This document shows, piece by piece, positions 23,091 through 35,091 of a DNA stretch of 64,000 nucleotides; position 1 is the first letter of the stretch; the number at the start of each line of letters is the position of its first letter. The notes beneath the pieces were generated by a model. It was not told the DNA's origin. It did no database searches and was given only the letters and a program-made list of their open reading frames with translations. The stretch is from positions 16,479,516 through 16,543,515 of the forward strand of contig OX442317.1 of the NCBI GenBank assembly GCA_949358305.1, written 5' to 3'. The translations under genes and the position numbers were made by a program. The DNA comes from Strigamia acuminata (lineage: Eukaryota; Arthropoda; Chilopoda; Geophilomorpha; Linotaeniidae).

Positions 23091-25170
23091 GGTCTCGCGC
23101 CCGACTCTTTCAGTTTTCCCGTTACGGGATCGTGACGGGATCGTCGACGGCCCGTTAACGGCCCGTGCGGGCCGTTACGGGATCGTGACGGGACCGTAGG
23201 CGGCCCGTTAACGGCCCGTACGACTCCATGCGGGCCGTTGACGGGCCGTTAACGGGCCGTTAACGGGCCGTTAACGGCGTAAATCGAAAAAATCAACAAC
23301 CGACAACACGTACTTGAAAACGCGTACAACATTCATAGACATTAATCTCGAATCCTGTTTTTGGTTTTACGCCGTTAACGGGCCGTTAACGGCCCGTTAA
23401 CGGCCCGTTAACGGCCCGCGTGAGGTCGTACGGGCCGTCGGCGAGCCGAAGTCCGGGAACGAAGGCCGTGACGGGATCGTGACGGGACTGTCGGCGGCCC
23501 GTTAACGGCCCGCACGGGCCGTGACGGGATCGTGACGGGACCGTCACGATCCCGTTAACGGCCCGTACGACTCCATGCGGGCCGTTGACGGGCCGTTGAC
23601 GGGCCGTTAACGGGCCGTTAACGGGCCGTTACGGCGTAAATCGAAAAAATCAACAACCGACAACACGTACGTGAAAACGCGTACAACATTCATAGACATT
23701 AATCTCGAATCCTGTTTTTGGTTTTACGCCGTTAACGGGCCGTTAACGGCCCGCACAGGCCGTGACGGGATCGTGACGGGACCGTCGGCGGCCCGTTAAC
23801 GGCCCGCACGAGCCGTGACGGAATCGTGACGGGACCGTTGGCGGCCCGTTAACGGCCCGCACGCGCCGTGACGGGACCGTGACGGGACCGTCGGCGGCCC
23901 GTTAACGGCCCGTACGACTCCATGCGGGCCGTTGACGGGCCGTTAACGGGCCGTTAACGGGCCGTTAACGGCGTAAATCGAAAAAATCAACAACCGACAA
24001 CACGTACGTGAAAACGCGTACAACATTCATAGACATTAATCTCGAATCCTGTTTTTGGTTTTACGCCGTTAACGGGCCGTTAACGGCCTGTTAACGGCCC
24101 GTTAACGGCCCGCGTGAGGTCGTACGGGCCGTCGGCGAGCCGAAGTCCGGGAACGAAGGCCGTGACGGGATCGTGACGGGACTGTCGGCGGCCCGTTAAC
24201 GGCCCGCACGGGCCGTGACGGGATCGTGACGGGACCGTCACGATCCCGTTAACGGCCCGTACGACTCCATGCGGGCCGTTGACGGGCCGTTGACGGGCCG
24301 TTAACGGGCCGTTAACGGGCCGTTACGGCGTAAATCGAAAAAATCAACAACCGACAACACGTACGTGAAAACGCGTACAACATTCATAGACATTAATCTC
24401 GAATCCTGTTTTTGGTTTTACGCCGTTAACGGGCCGTTAACGGCCCGTTAACGGCCCGTTAACGGCCCGCACAGGCCGTGACGGGATCGTGACGGGACCG
24501 TCGGCGGCCCGTTAACGGCCCGCACGGGCCGTGACGGGATCGTGACGGGACCGTTGGCGGCCCGTTAACGGCCCGCACGGGCCGTGACGGGATCGTGACG
24601 GGACCGTCGGCGGCCCGTTAACGGCTTGTACGGGCCGTTACGGGATCGTGACGGGACCGTGACGGGACCGTCGGCGGCCCGTTAACGGCCCGTACGATTC
24701 CATGCGGGCCGTTGACGGGATCGTGACGGGACCGTCGGCAGCCCGTTAACGGCCCGCACGAGCCGTGACGGGATCGTGACGGGACCGTTGGCGGCCCGTT
24801 AACGGCCCGCACGGGCCGTGACGGGATCGTGACGGGACCGTCGGCGGCCCGTTAACGGCCCGCACGAGCCGTGACGGGATCGTGACGGGACCGTTGGCGG
24901 CCCGTTAACGGCCCGCACGGGCCGTGACGGGATCGTGACGGGACCGTCGGCGGCCCGTTAACGGCTTGTACGGGCCGTTACGGGATCGTGACGGGACCGT
25001 CGGCGGCCCGTTAACGGCCCGCACGGGCCGTTAACGGGGTCGTTACGGGACCGTCGGCGGCCCGTGCGGCGGCCTCGCCAACCTCGTGCGGCCCGTTAAC
25101 GGCCCGTACGGGCCGTTACGGGGCCGTTGCGGGATCGTCGGCGGCCCGTTAACGGCCCGCACGGGACAAC
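23091..25170. repeat. GC-rich palindromic satellite (CCGTTAACGG family) with 92 bp AT-rich cores
   Basis: Nearly the whole interval is built from GGGCCGTTAACGGCCC-type palindromes and the phrase ACGGGATCGTGACGGGACCG. In the right half these fall into units of about 53 bp. Four copies of a 92 bp AT-richer core (about 23279-23370, 23636-23727, 23972-24064 and 24330-24421) start GTAAATCG and end GGTTTTAC. Each is flanked by arms that are reverse complements of each other, so each core sits in the loop of a potential hairpin. A higher-order period of about 693 bp is visible (23419-23580 repeats at 24112-24275). CpG is extremely dense. Confidence 0.9.
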
Positions 25171-25744
25171 GGGCGCCAACGAGCGCCGGTAGTCCCGGTA
25201 ATTTGTTTCAAAATAAATATTTGTCACCGTCTCCCCTCCCTCCTCCTCCTCCCCCTCCTCTCCCTCTCGAGGCCAGACACGGCCGCTCCAAAATACGAAC
25301 CACGACGATGCCTCCGTACCGATAGACCGAGTGGGTCGCGCGACAGACAATGCGCGCAAACTACCGTCGGCGCACGGTGTGCACGGCGCAACACCACGGA
25401 AGTAACTACCGGTGCGCCCCTCGTGCGTGCGAGGCAACCCCGAGCTCGCTTAAAGAAGCCACGCAACAACAACCGAGTTCGTTTATCTATTTATTTATTT
25501 TTTATTCGTCTAGCATTTTAAACGAATCGATGAAAACAAATGAAAACAAACAAACAAATTAATAAACAAATCGAATACATAAAAAAATAAAATAAAATAA
25601 AATAAAATAAAATAAAATAAAATAAAGATGAAATGAAATGAAATAAAATGAAATATTGGCCGTTTCGATCCTCGATGTCGCCTTTATCTGCCTATCCATC
25701 TATTCTGAAATGAGAGAAGAAAAGATGAGTATTCGAAGAGGCGC
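25171..25744. other. Non-coding stretch with (AAAAT)n
   Basis: GC-rich spacer to about 25480, then an AT-rich tract that includes about twelve AAAAT units at 25578-25640. No gene is supported. Confidence 0.6.
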
Positions 25745-27048
25745 TTAGTGGAGAATTCGCTCACTGTCCCGTTTCTTCGATTCGCGGGTAACCGCCGGTG
25801 CGTCGGAGGAGCCACCAGTGTTGGGTGGCGGCTAAAAAAAAAAAAAAAAAAAAAAAAAAACGAATGTTTGTCGAAATACGGGGAAAAAAAGGTGCGTACA
25901 TGCACGGTGAACGTTTTCCACCGACTGACTCACTCACCATGCGCATCAGCATTCTAACTATAGCGCGGTGCGCGTCCAACGCCAAACGCGAGAACACGGG
26001 GCCTCCAGCCGGGAGCAACTCGACTCCATCGGCGACGTCTCGGTCGTCGCTCTCTTCCTCCTCTTCCTCTTCATCTTCTTCTTCTTCCTCTTCTTCTCCT
26101 TCTCCTCCCTCTCCTCCTTCTTCGCCCTCTCCCTCCTCCGCCACTGTCTTTGCCGGAGCTTCCAGCCCGCCCGACAAGAGAGCGGCGGACGACGTAGATG
26201 GGACGGCGTCGCTCGACGACGAGGCGACGACGCGCGCTGGCGACGATTCTCCGTCTTGACGCGGCTGGAAAATGGAGGGGGAATAGGCGAATGAATAGAC
26301 GAATGAACGACGACAATCTTGACGGGATACCTTTTTGGTTGGCGCCGGATCGCCCGCTTCCCCGGGACGCTTTACCGTTCGCTGCGTCTCCGGCGACTGT
26401 GGCTGCGTCGGCGTCTCCGACGTCCCCGGTGACGGTGGTTGCGACGGTAGCTGCGACTGCGGCGACTGTGGCTGCGTCGGCGTCTCCGACGTCCCCGGTG
26501 ACGGTGGTTGCGACGGTAGCTGCGACTGCGGCGGCTGCAGCTGCGTCAGCGCCTCGTTCTCGCTCCCACTCTCGCTCTCGTTTTCGATCGGCATCTGTAG
26601 AGAAGGAATAAATTAAATTAAATTGAATTAAATCGAAGCGCGAGCGCGGTAAAACCGAAAGAAGAAGGGGTGGAGGTGAGGAAAAGAGACCGAAGGACGA
26701 GCGAGAGGGGGGCGCTATAGTTTCACCGCACGACTCGTTGCACTATACGAATTGCCCCGAAACAAACGCCTATTTATTTCTTTATTTTTTTTTATTTATT
26801 CATTCATTCGTTAATCTCGTCCACTCGTTAAGTTTTATCAAATTCGTTAAACTCGTTCGTCCATTCGTCAAATTGGTCGTTTCGTCTAGCGACGAGAACA
26901 ACGGCGACGCTAACGTTTACGCGAGTAACTCGGTGAGTTCGTGCATTCTGCGCACGCAAAACGCGAACGCGGCCAATTGACAAAATAACATTTTACAAGT
27001 AATGGTTTAATAATTTACCTCCGTGTGCGAAGCGCGTGTCGCGTCCAT
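25745..27048 (-). CDS. Four-exon gene for a 235-residue acidic, Pro/Ser-rich protein
   Basis: The four proposed exons are all phase 0: 27048-27019 (MDATRASHTE), 26594-26331, 26264-25938 and 25831-25745. Donors are GTAAAT, GTATCC and GTGAGT; acceptors end CTACAG, TTCCAG and a T-run plus AG. The second exon begins exactly at an acceptor, so its internal ATG need not be the start. The protein has two 20-residue repeats rich in PQSQ/SPGTSETP, a basic patch (PTKK), a Ser-rich segment and a Glu-rich run of about 30 residues, then a short hydrophobic helix (AHRAIVRMLMRM). This looks like a disordered nuclear or chromatin-associated protein, but no family was recognised. Exon joins are inferred from signals and phase only. 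Unlike its neighbours, it shows no lesion. Confidence 0.55.
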
Positions 27049-27221
27049 TGTGTCTGTCTGTCTGATTTTGGCGAATGAACCGACGCGACGCCCGGTGATA
27101 ACAATGGCGATAATGACACGCGACGTAGCATACTTCTAGCTAAACAACAATAATAATAATAATTCATTAAAAAATAAAATGAAATAGAATAATTAAATAA
27201 ACAAACAAAATAATAAATAGA

Positions 27222-27252
<31 letters not shown>

Positions 27253-27409
27253 GTCGAAAATAAATAAACTAGCGGCGGGACGGGCCGAGGTCAGAGATTT
27301 TGCTCCGTTCTCACGTCTGTCTATTCCGGGTAGAGGGAGGGAGCGAACGGGCGCGCGCCGGACATCGCTCGGAATTAAAAAACGGGTAACGGGGGAAGAC
27401 AGACAGTCG
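27049..27409. other. Upstream region of the acidic-protein gene
   Basis: No gene. Contains an AAAT repeat at about 27215-27250. Just downstream begins the tandem hairpin-repeat array. Confidence 0.5.
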
Positions 27410-28357
27410 AAATTTGATTCCCCGGTCGTGGAATCGACTCCGCGACCCGTGCTTTAACGGTTAATTGGATTATCTTCGTCGTGACTTATCGGGATAAAAA
27501 TTTTATAGAAAATCGGCCGTATCGTATTTTATTTTCATCTTCCGAGGGTCTCGCGTCGTCGTTGTGGACGGGAGTCTTCCCGAACACGTTCGACGGGCTT
27601 CGCGAATGCTTTCAGATCGGACGCGGAACTCGGGCCCGCCGCTCGGTCGAGCGGCGCCAGTACCCGCCGAGCGGCGCGGTATCCGATCAAATAACTCCCT
27701 TGCTTCGTCACGGTCTCGGACTGGCCTTCGGGCCGGTCAAAATAACAAATAAATGAATAAATCGAAAATAGAACGCTCCCGTCCCGGCGAGACTAGGGGC
27801 GGGTGGCGTCGTTGAGCGGCGGCAGCGGCGGCGGTAGCCCCGACGACTCGCCCCGAAAATAAGCTCCCGCACCAGCATTCCTTCGTCCGTCTAAACCTCG
27901 CAGCGCGTGCGGTCGCGTGCATTCTACTCGTGTCCGGTGTGGCGATCGGTACAGAGTAAAAAAAAGATCACCCGAAAAAGAAAGACGATTAAAGTTTTAA
28001 TTCTCCGGTCGTGGAACCGACTTTGCGGTTCGTGCTTTAACCGTTAATTAGGTTATCTTCGTCGCAACTCGTCGTAATAAAAATTTCACAGAAAATCAGC
28101 CGTTTCGTATTTTATTTTCATCTTCCGGGGGTCTCGCGCCGTCGTTGTGGACGGGAGTCTTCCCGAACACGTTCGATGGGTTTTGCCGACACTTTCAGAT
28201 CGAATGCGGAACTCGGGCCCGTCGCTCGGTCGAGCGGCGCCAGTACCCGCCGAGCGGCACGGTATCCGATACCCGTCTTTTTTAAACCTCCCTTGCTTCG
28301 TCGGTCTCAGACTGGCCTTCGGGTCGGTCAAAATAAATAAATAAATAAATAAATGAA

Positions 28358-28416
<59 letters not shown>

Positions 28417-31400
28417 GTAGGTCGGGGAATAGAACGCGTTCGTCCCGGCGAATAGTGGCAGCTGGGGTCGTCGAGTGAGTGGCGGCGGCAGCGGCAACCT
28501 CGATGACTCGCCCCGAAAATAAAGTCCCGCGTCGGCATCCCTTCGTGCGTCCTTCGTCCGTCTAATCCTCGCAGCGCGTGCGGTCGCGTGCATTCTACTC
28601 GTGTCCGGTGTGGCGATCGGTACGGGGTTAAAAAAAAAATATCACCCGAAAAAAAAATACGATTAAATTTTTAATTCTCCGGTCGTGGAACCGACTTTGC
28701 GGTTCGTGCTTTAACCGTTAATTAGGTTATTTTCGTTGTGGCAGATTCGAATAAAAGTTTTACAAAATAATCGTCGTTTTACATTTTTAAATCATTTCCC
28801 AGGGACCGTGTACCGTCGCAGTCGATGCGAGTCCCGGTCATCGCATCCGATAGACTCTGAAGACGCTTTTAGATCGAGACTCGAGTACATGCGCGCCTCT
28901 ATCCGACCATCGGTCGATGGTGCGGTATGCGCGCTTCTCCGTCCGATCGTCGGCCGATGGTGCGGTAGGACCTCAATCCGCCCAACATGATCTAAGCGGT
29001 CTCGGTCTCAGACTGGCTTTCGGGTCGGTCAAAATAATAAATAAATGAGTCGGAAAATAAAACGCATCCGTCCCGGCGAATAGAGGCGGCTGGGGTCACT
29101 GAGCGACGACGGCTCGTCCCAAAAAATAAGCTCCCGCGCCGATATCCGTTCGTTCGTTTAAACCTCACAGTGCGCGTGTGGTCGCGTGCATTCTACTCGT
29201 GTCCGATGTAGCGACCGGTACGAGGTAAAAAAAATATCACACGAAAAAGAAAGACGATTAAAATTTTAATTCTCCGGTTGTGGAACCGACTTCGCGGTTC
29301 GTGCTTTAATCGTTAATTAGATTATCGTCGTCGCAATTTATCGGAATAAAATTTTTACGGAAAATTGACATTTCCGTATTTCATTTTCATCTTTCGGGGG
29401 TCTTGCGCCGTCATAATCGGAGCGAGTCTCGCTCGATGCGTTCGACGGACTTTGTGGGAGTTTCCAGATCGCCAGCGGAACGAGGGGCCGTGGCTCGTCC
29501 GAGCGGCGCAGTACCCGTCGAGTGGCGCGGTACCCGAGTTCTTGCATCCAACGGTGGACACATCTTTGTCGAGAGCACCTCTCGGTCTCAGACCGGCCTT
29601 TGGGCCGGTCAAAAAAAATAAACAAATAAATAAATAAATAAATAAATAAATAAACGAGTCGGCGAATAAAGGCGGTTGGGGTCGCTGGACGGTGGCGGTG
29701 GTGGTGGCAGCGGCAACCCCGACGACTTGTCGCAAAAGATAAGCTCCCGCGCCGGCATCCGTTTGCTCGTCTAAACCTCGCAGTGCGCGTGCGGTCGCGT
29801 GCATTCTACTCGTGTCCGATGTGGCGATCGGCATAGATCACCCGAAAAAGGAAAGACGATTAAAATTTTAATTCTCCGGTCGTGGCACCGACTTTGCGGC
29901 TCGTGCTTTAACCGTTAATTAGGTTATCTTCGTCGTAATTCGTTGGAATAAAAATTTTATAGAAAATCAGCCGTTATGCATTTTATTTTCATCTTCCGGG
30001 GGTCTCGTGCCGTCGTAGTAGGCGTTAGTTTCAATCATCGCGTTCTACGGATTTTGAGGGGATCCTCAGATCGAGACCAAAGTGAGAGGGCCGTCGCCCC
30101 CGTCTCGTGCGCCGCTCGATCCCCGTTGGATGACAAGATGGCATTCGCCTCTCCCACCCGAGAATCGGTCGGTGGTGCGGTATTTATGCTTGTGCTCCAA
30201 ATGGGTGGTCGACAGGTCCCCAATCGGTCTCGGGCTCAGACTGGCCTTCGGGCCGGTCAAAATAACAAATAAATGAATAAATCGGAAATAGAACGCTCCC
30301 GTCCCGGCGAGACTAGGGGCGGGTGGCGTCGTTGAGCGGCGGCAGCGGCGGCGGTAGCCCCGACGACTCGCCCCGAAAAAAGGCTCCCGCACCGGCATTT
30401 CTTCGTCCGTCTAAACCTCGCAGCGCGCGTGCGGTCGCGTGCATTCTACTCGTGTCCGGTGTGGCGATCGGTACGGGGTAAAAAAAAAATATTACACGCA
30501 AAAGGAAAGACGATTAAAATTTTAATTCTCCGGTCGTGGAACCGACTTTGCGGTTCGTGCTTTAACCGTTAATTAGGTTATCTTCGTCGCAACTCGTCGT
30601 AATAAAAATTTCACAGAAAATCAGCCGTTTCGTATTTTATTTTCATCTCACGGTGGTCTGGCGCCGTCATAGTCGACGGAAGTCTCTCCGAACACGTTCA
30701 ACGGGCTTCACGAACGCTTTCAGATCGAATGCGGAACTCGGGCCCGCCGCTTGGTCCAGCGGCGCAGTACCCGCCGAGCGGCGTGGTAGTCGGGTTCTCG
30801 CGTATGGCGATAGGGGGTCCTTTCTAAACAAACACCTCTCTCGGTCTCAGACTGGCCTTCGGGTCGGTCAAAATAATAAATAAATGAATCGGAAATAGAA
30901 CGCACCCGTTCTCGCTCGGTCTACCGGCGAATGGGAGCAGTTGGGGCCGTTGAGCGGCGACGACAGCAGCCCTAACGACTCGTCCCGAAAATAAGTTTCC
31001 GCACCGACATCCGTTCGCTTATTTAAACCCCATGACGCGCGCGTGGTTGCCTGCATTTTTCGGCTTGTTTCGACACGTTTCGACGTCGACGCGCGACCGT
31101 GAGCAAAGTCCTCAGCAACATATGGACATGAGTGTGTCTTTGCTCGCGATCTACGCGTTTGAGCGCGTTACGACGCGCGATAATGCACGTGATGCGATGG
31201 GGGTGAGCGCGACACGGGCTTTTGGCGCGGGCGTCGGTAATGATGTCCGTCAACGTGGATGAATGTCCGCGAAGTGTTTGGTGTTTATGGCAACGCACCA
31301 GGACGCAATTAACAACCAACAAGAATTAAAAATATAACTGTTTAACAAAAAGAAACTCATATAATGTTGAAACAATAAAGAAAACGCAAAATTCAGATTC

Positions 31401-33870
31401 AAATTTAGATTTGAATTAGGTCAGATTAGGCCAGGTTGTAGATCCACAGACTCTCGAGACGACAACAAGAAAATAAAAAGGATGCGTTTATCGTTTGTAG
31501 GTAGAATCTCGCGCCGAGTTAAATAAAAGTCTTTAAAAAATAGAAATCGATTTCCCGGTCGTAGAATTAATTTTGTGTCATGTGATCCAGTCATTAATTA
31601 GATTTTCGTGGTAGATGTTGCGTGAAACAAGATCGTGAACGTCTCAATTGGTTTACGATTTAAATTTCATCTCGCAATACACGCTGCACCAACGTAGTCG
31701 ACGCGAGTTTATATCACTGCACTCGATGGGTTTTGTGAGCATTTTTAGACCAATCTATCGTACAGCTTGTTTGCTAGTCTTCCTTTCGAGGTCAGTAGTT
31801 AACTCTTTGCACTCAATCTGTACGAGTCGCGGTAGCCGGGTTCTTGCATTCTATGATGCTGTTGGTTCCAACGGCGATACGCGTCTCCCGCCTCTCGGTC
31901 TCAGACTGGCCTTCGGGCCGGTCAAAAAAAAAGAAAAAAATTAATAAATAGATAAATAAGTCGGGAACAAAACGCATCCATCCCGACGAATAGTGACAGT
32001 TGGGCTCGTTGAGCGGCGGCAGCGGCGGCGGTAGCCCCGACGACTCGCCCCGAAAATAAGCTCCCGCACCGGCATTTCTTCGTCCGTCTAAACCTCGCAG
32101 CGCGCGTGCGGTCGCGTGCATTCTACTCGTGTCCGGTGTGGCGATCGGTACGGGGTAAAAAAAAAAAATATTACACGCAAAAGGAAAGACGATTAAAATT
32201 TTAATTCTCCGGTCGTGGAACCGACTTTGTGGTTTGCGTTTTAACCGTTAATTAGGTTATCTTCGTCGCACTTTATCGCAATAAAAATTTTATAGGAAAC
32301 TCGCCGCTCCGCATTTTATTTTCACCTCCCGGGGGTCTTGCGCCGTCGTATTCGATGGCAGTCGCCTTCGGTGCATTCAATTGACCCCGTGAGTGCTTTC
32401 GGATTGAGACCGATGTGAGAGGTCGACATTCACGCCCCGACGATCGGTGCGGACCACTGGCATTTTTTCACCCATCCGTTTATCGGTCGTCGGTCCGATG
32501 CACGCTCCAGCCAGTGATTTTGTCGACGGGTCTCCGAGAGCGGTCTCGGTCTCAGACTGGCCTTCGGGCCGGTCAAAATAATAAATAAATAAATAAATAA
32601 ATAAATGGATCGGAAATAGGTCGCACCCGTCCCGGCGAGAATAAGGGTGGGTGGCGTCGTTGAGCGACGTCAGCGGCAGCGACGTCAGCGGCAGCGACAG
32701 CCCCGACGACTAACTCGCCCCGAAAATAAGGTCCTGCGCCGGCATCCGTTCGTTCGTTCAAACCTCGCAGCGCTCGTGCGGTCGCGTGCATTCTACTCGT
32801 GTCCGACGTGGCGATCGGTACGGAGTAAAAAAAAAAAAGATCATCAGAGAAAGGAAGACGATTAAAATTTTAATTCTCCAGTCGTGGCACCGACTTTGCG
32901 GTTCGTGCTTTAACCGTTAATTAGGTTATCTTCGTTGTGGCAGATTCGAATAAAAGTTTTACAAAATAATCGTCGTTTTACATTTTTAAATCATTTCCCA
33001 GGGACCGTGTACCGTCGCAGTCGATGCGAGTCCCGGTCATCGCATCCGATAGACATTGCGGACGTTTTTCAGATCGAGACTGGAGTACCTGTTGAGTACC
33101 AAATGGCCAGTCGGTCGTTGGTGTGGTTCCGTCTCCTAAAATGTTCGTCGCCATTTTCTGTTGGTCGAGTCGCCTACCATCCAATGGTCGGTCGGTGGGT
33201 CTCGGTCTCAGACTGGCCTTCGGGCCGGTCAAAATAACAAATAAATGAATAAATCGAAAATAGAACGCCCCCGTCCCGGCCAGAATAGGGGCAGGTGGTG
33301 TCGTTGAGCGGCGTCAGCGGCAGCGACAGCCCGGACGAATCGCCCCGAAAATAAGGTCCTGCGCTGGCATCCGTTTGTTCGTTCAAACCTCGCAGCACTC
33401 GTGCGGTCGCGTGCATTCTACTCGTGTCCGACGTGGCAATCGGTACGGAGTAAAAAAAAAAAAAGATCATCAGAGAAAGGAAGACGATTAAAATTTTAAT
33501 TCTCCGGTCGTGGCACCGACTTTGCGGTTCGTACTTTAACCGTTAATTAGATTATCTTCGTCGTAATTTACCGGGAAAAAAAATTTGTAGGGAATCCGTC
33601 GTTTCGTATTTTATTTCCATCTCCCGGGGGTCTCGCGCCGTCCCAGTCGATGGGAGTCTTCCTCAACACGTTCGATGGGTTTTGCCAACACTTTCAGATC
33701 GCCAGCGGAACTCGGGCCCGCCGCTCGGTCGAGCGGCTCAGTACCCGCCGGGCGGCGTGGTAGCCGGGTTCTCGCTTCCAATGCCTGTAGGCGTCCTTTT
33801 TGAAGGCCTCCCTCGCTCTCTCGGTCTCAGACTGGCCTTCGGGCCGGTCAAAATAATAAATAAATAAGTC
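27410..33870 (+). repeat. Tandem array of ten units ending in a UUCG-tetraloop hairpin
   Basis: Units of about 580-700 bp repeat head to tail. Each contains a conserved block CTCCGGTCGTGGAACCGAC followed by CGGTTCGTGCTTTAACCG, then a variable 200-300 bp middle. The unit ends CTCGGTCTCA plus a 20 nt hairpin (GACTGGCC, loop TTCG, GGCCGGTC) and an AAAT-rich tail. Hairpins lie at 27719-27738, 28310-28329, 29011-29030, 29591-29610, 30239-30258, 30850-30869, 31904-31923, 32555-32574, 33211-33230 and 33830-33849. Spacings are 591, 701, 580, 648, 611, 1054, 651, 656 and 619 bp. The 1054 bp interval holds unrelated sequence at about 31040-31540. Substitutions in the stem keep pairing. A terminal hairpin plus simple A-rich tail is the layout of LINE/SINE 3' ends, so these may be non-LTR retroposons stacked in tandem. 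I see no protein-coding frame. Confidence 0.85.
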
Positions 33871-35091
33871 GAGAATGAGCCACCGCCGGCCGGTGGGGCC
33901 AATCAGTCGCGGGTGGGTGGGGCAGGCAGCCAACCGTCCACCGATCGATCGATTGATTGATCGACCGACCGACCAATCAATCGGTTTTCAGATTTCGGGT
34001 TTTCACGGGTCCCAGGTTTTTCAGATTTTTCAGATTTTTCAGATTTCAGATTTCAGATTTCAGATTTCACATTGAATAATGTACGGAGTCTCTTCGGTGC
34101 CATTCTCATTTTGACCGTTAAGGACAGACAGACTGCTCCTCGACCAGGACCGACTAATGCGACAACTAGACCCGTCGCCCGTCGCGCGAGCCCGCCTCAT
34201 TTTTTTCGCTCGTTTATTCACGCTTAGTTTTAAGAAAAATTTTCAAATTTTACAAATGTACACGAATAAAAAGACCGTTTACTTTTCGCTCCAATTGTTT
34301 ATTCTTTATACGCCTTTACAACTCTTACGAGAAGATAAATAGAAAGCGAGAAAATATAATTGATCAACCACGCCGTCGGCGCCTAACCCGAACCCGTAGT
34401 CCCCGCTTCGTTCTTCTCCTCCCCGTCCACGGGACGGGCCGAACACCGAACACCGAGCGCCGAGCGCTGCGCGGGCACCTGGTGGCGCAACCGGGCAACA
34501 TGACGCGGCACGATTCAAAACGCCGATCGTTTATTCGTTTCATTTTATTTTGTTTCGTTTCGTTTCATTTTATTGTTTCACTTTGTTTTATTTTGTTTCA
34601 TTTTTTCTTTTTAATTCGCATCGCCGAGCGTCACGTCGCAGCGCCGTGACATCGAGGTGAACAGCGGATCAAGCTTTTTCCCGCCATTGTTGTGCCCTTC
34701 TCCTTCTTCGCGACGCACACGCGTACATATATCGGTTCGCTGGACTCCGTAGAGTGGGAAAAACAAACAAACAAACAAAAAAAAAACGAACAAACGAGTA
34801 AGTAAGGCTATCCAATCGCATTATTTCTTAAAAAAAAAACAAACAAACGAGAGAAGAAACGGAACGAGCGAATAAAAACGGCGTGCCATGCGGGACAGCG
34901 TGCGTGAGCACGGAGGAGGGGGGAAACCCCGTCGATATCAAACGACTAGATTCAACGTTGGTTTTGTGGTTACTACTCGCGGCGCTATTATTTGTCCGTC
35001 CGTTCGTCCGTTAATCGGTCTAATGAATTAACCAATTAATTGATTAAACGACCAATTCGTTTATAAGTAGGCGATTGATCGACGAAAATAG
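33871..35091. other. Spacer with TTTCAGA repeats and a weak minus-strand exon
   Basis: A GATC/GATT/GACC-rich run (33938-33984) and a TTTTTCAGA/TTTCAGA repeat (34012-34072) are present. Minus strand 34739-34611 is a possible terminal exon: acceptor GTCCAG, about 42 codons to TAA, basic and without known motifs. At 34888 a short ATG frame precedes a GTGCGT donor and might be the first exon of the zinc-finger gene, but the phase does not fit. No firm gene. Confidence 0.35.

Noticed and set aside
23091-25170. CRISPR-like array or coding ORFs in the GC-rich repeats
   Set aside because: Spacers are not unique and the repeats are palindromic tandem units. Open frames come from CpG-rich low complexity. 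The context is a eukaryotic nuclear genome.
26071-26316. Arg-rich and Ser/Phe-rich ORFs overlapping the acidic-protein gene
   Set aside because: They are antisense or out-of-frame readings of the Glu-rich GAG/GAA run. The four-exon minus-strand model explains the sequence better.
28086-33470. Many 60-160 codon ORFs in the hairpin array
   Set aside because: They differ in frame and content from unit to unit and run into the AAAT tails as Tyr/Leu/Phe/Ile repeats. Conservation is at the nucleotide and structure level, not the protein level.
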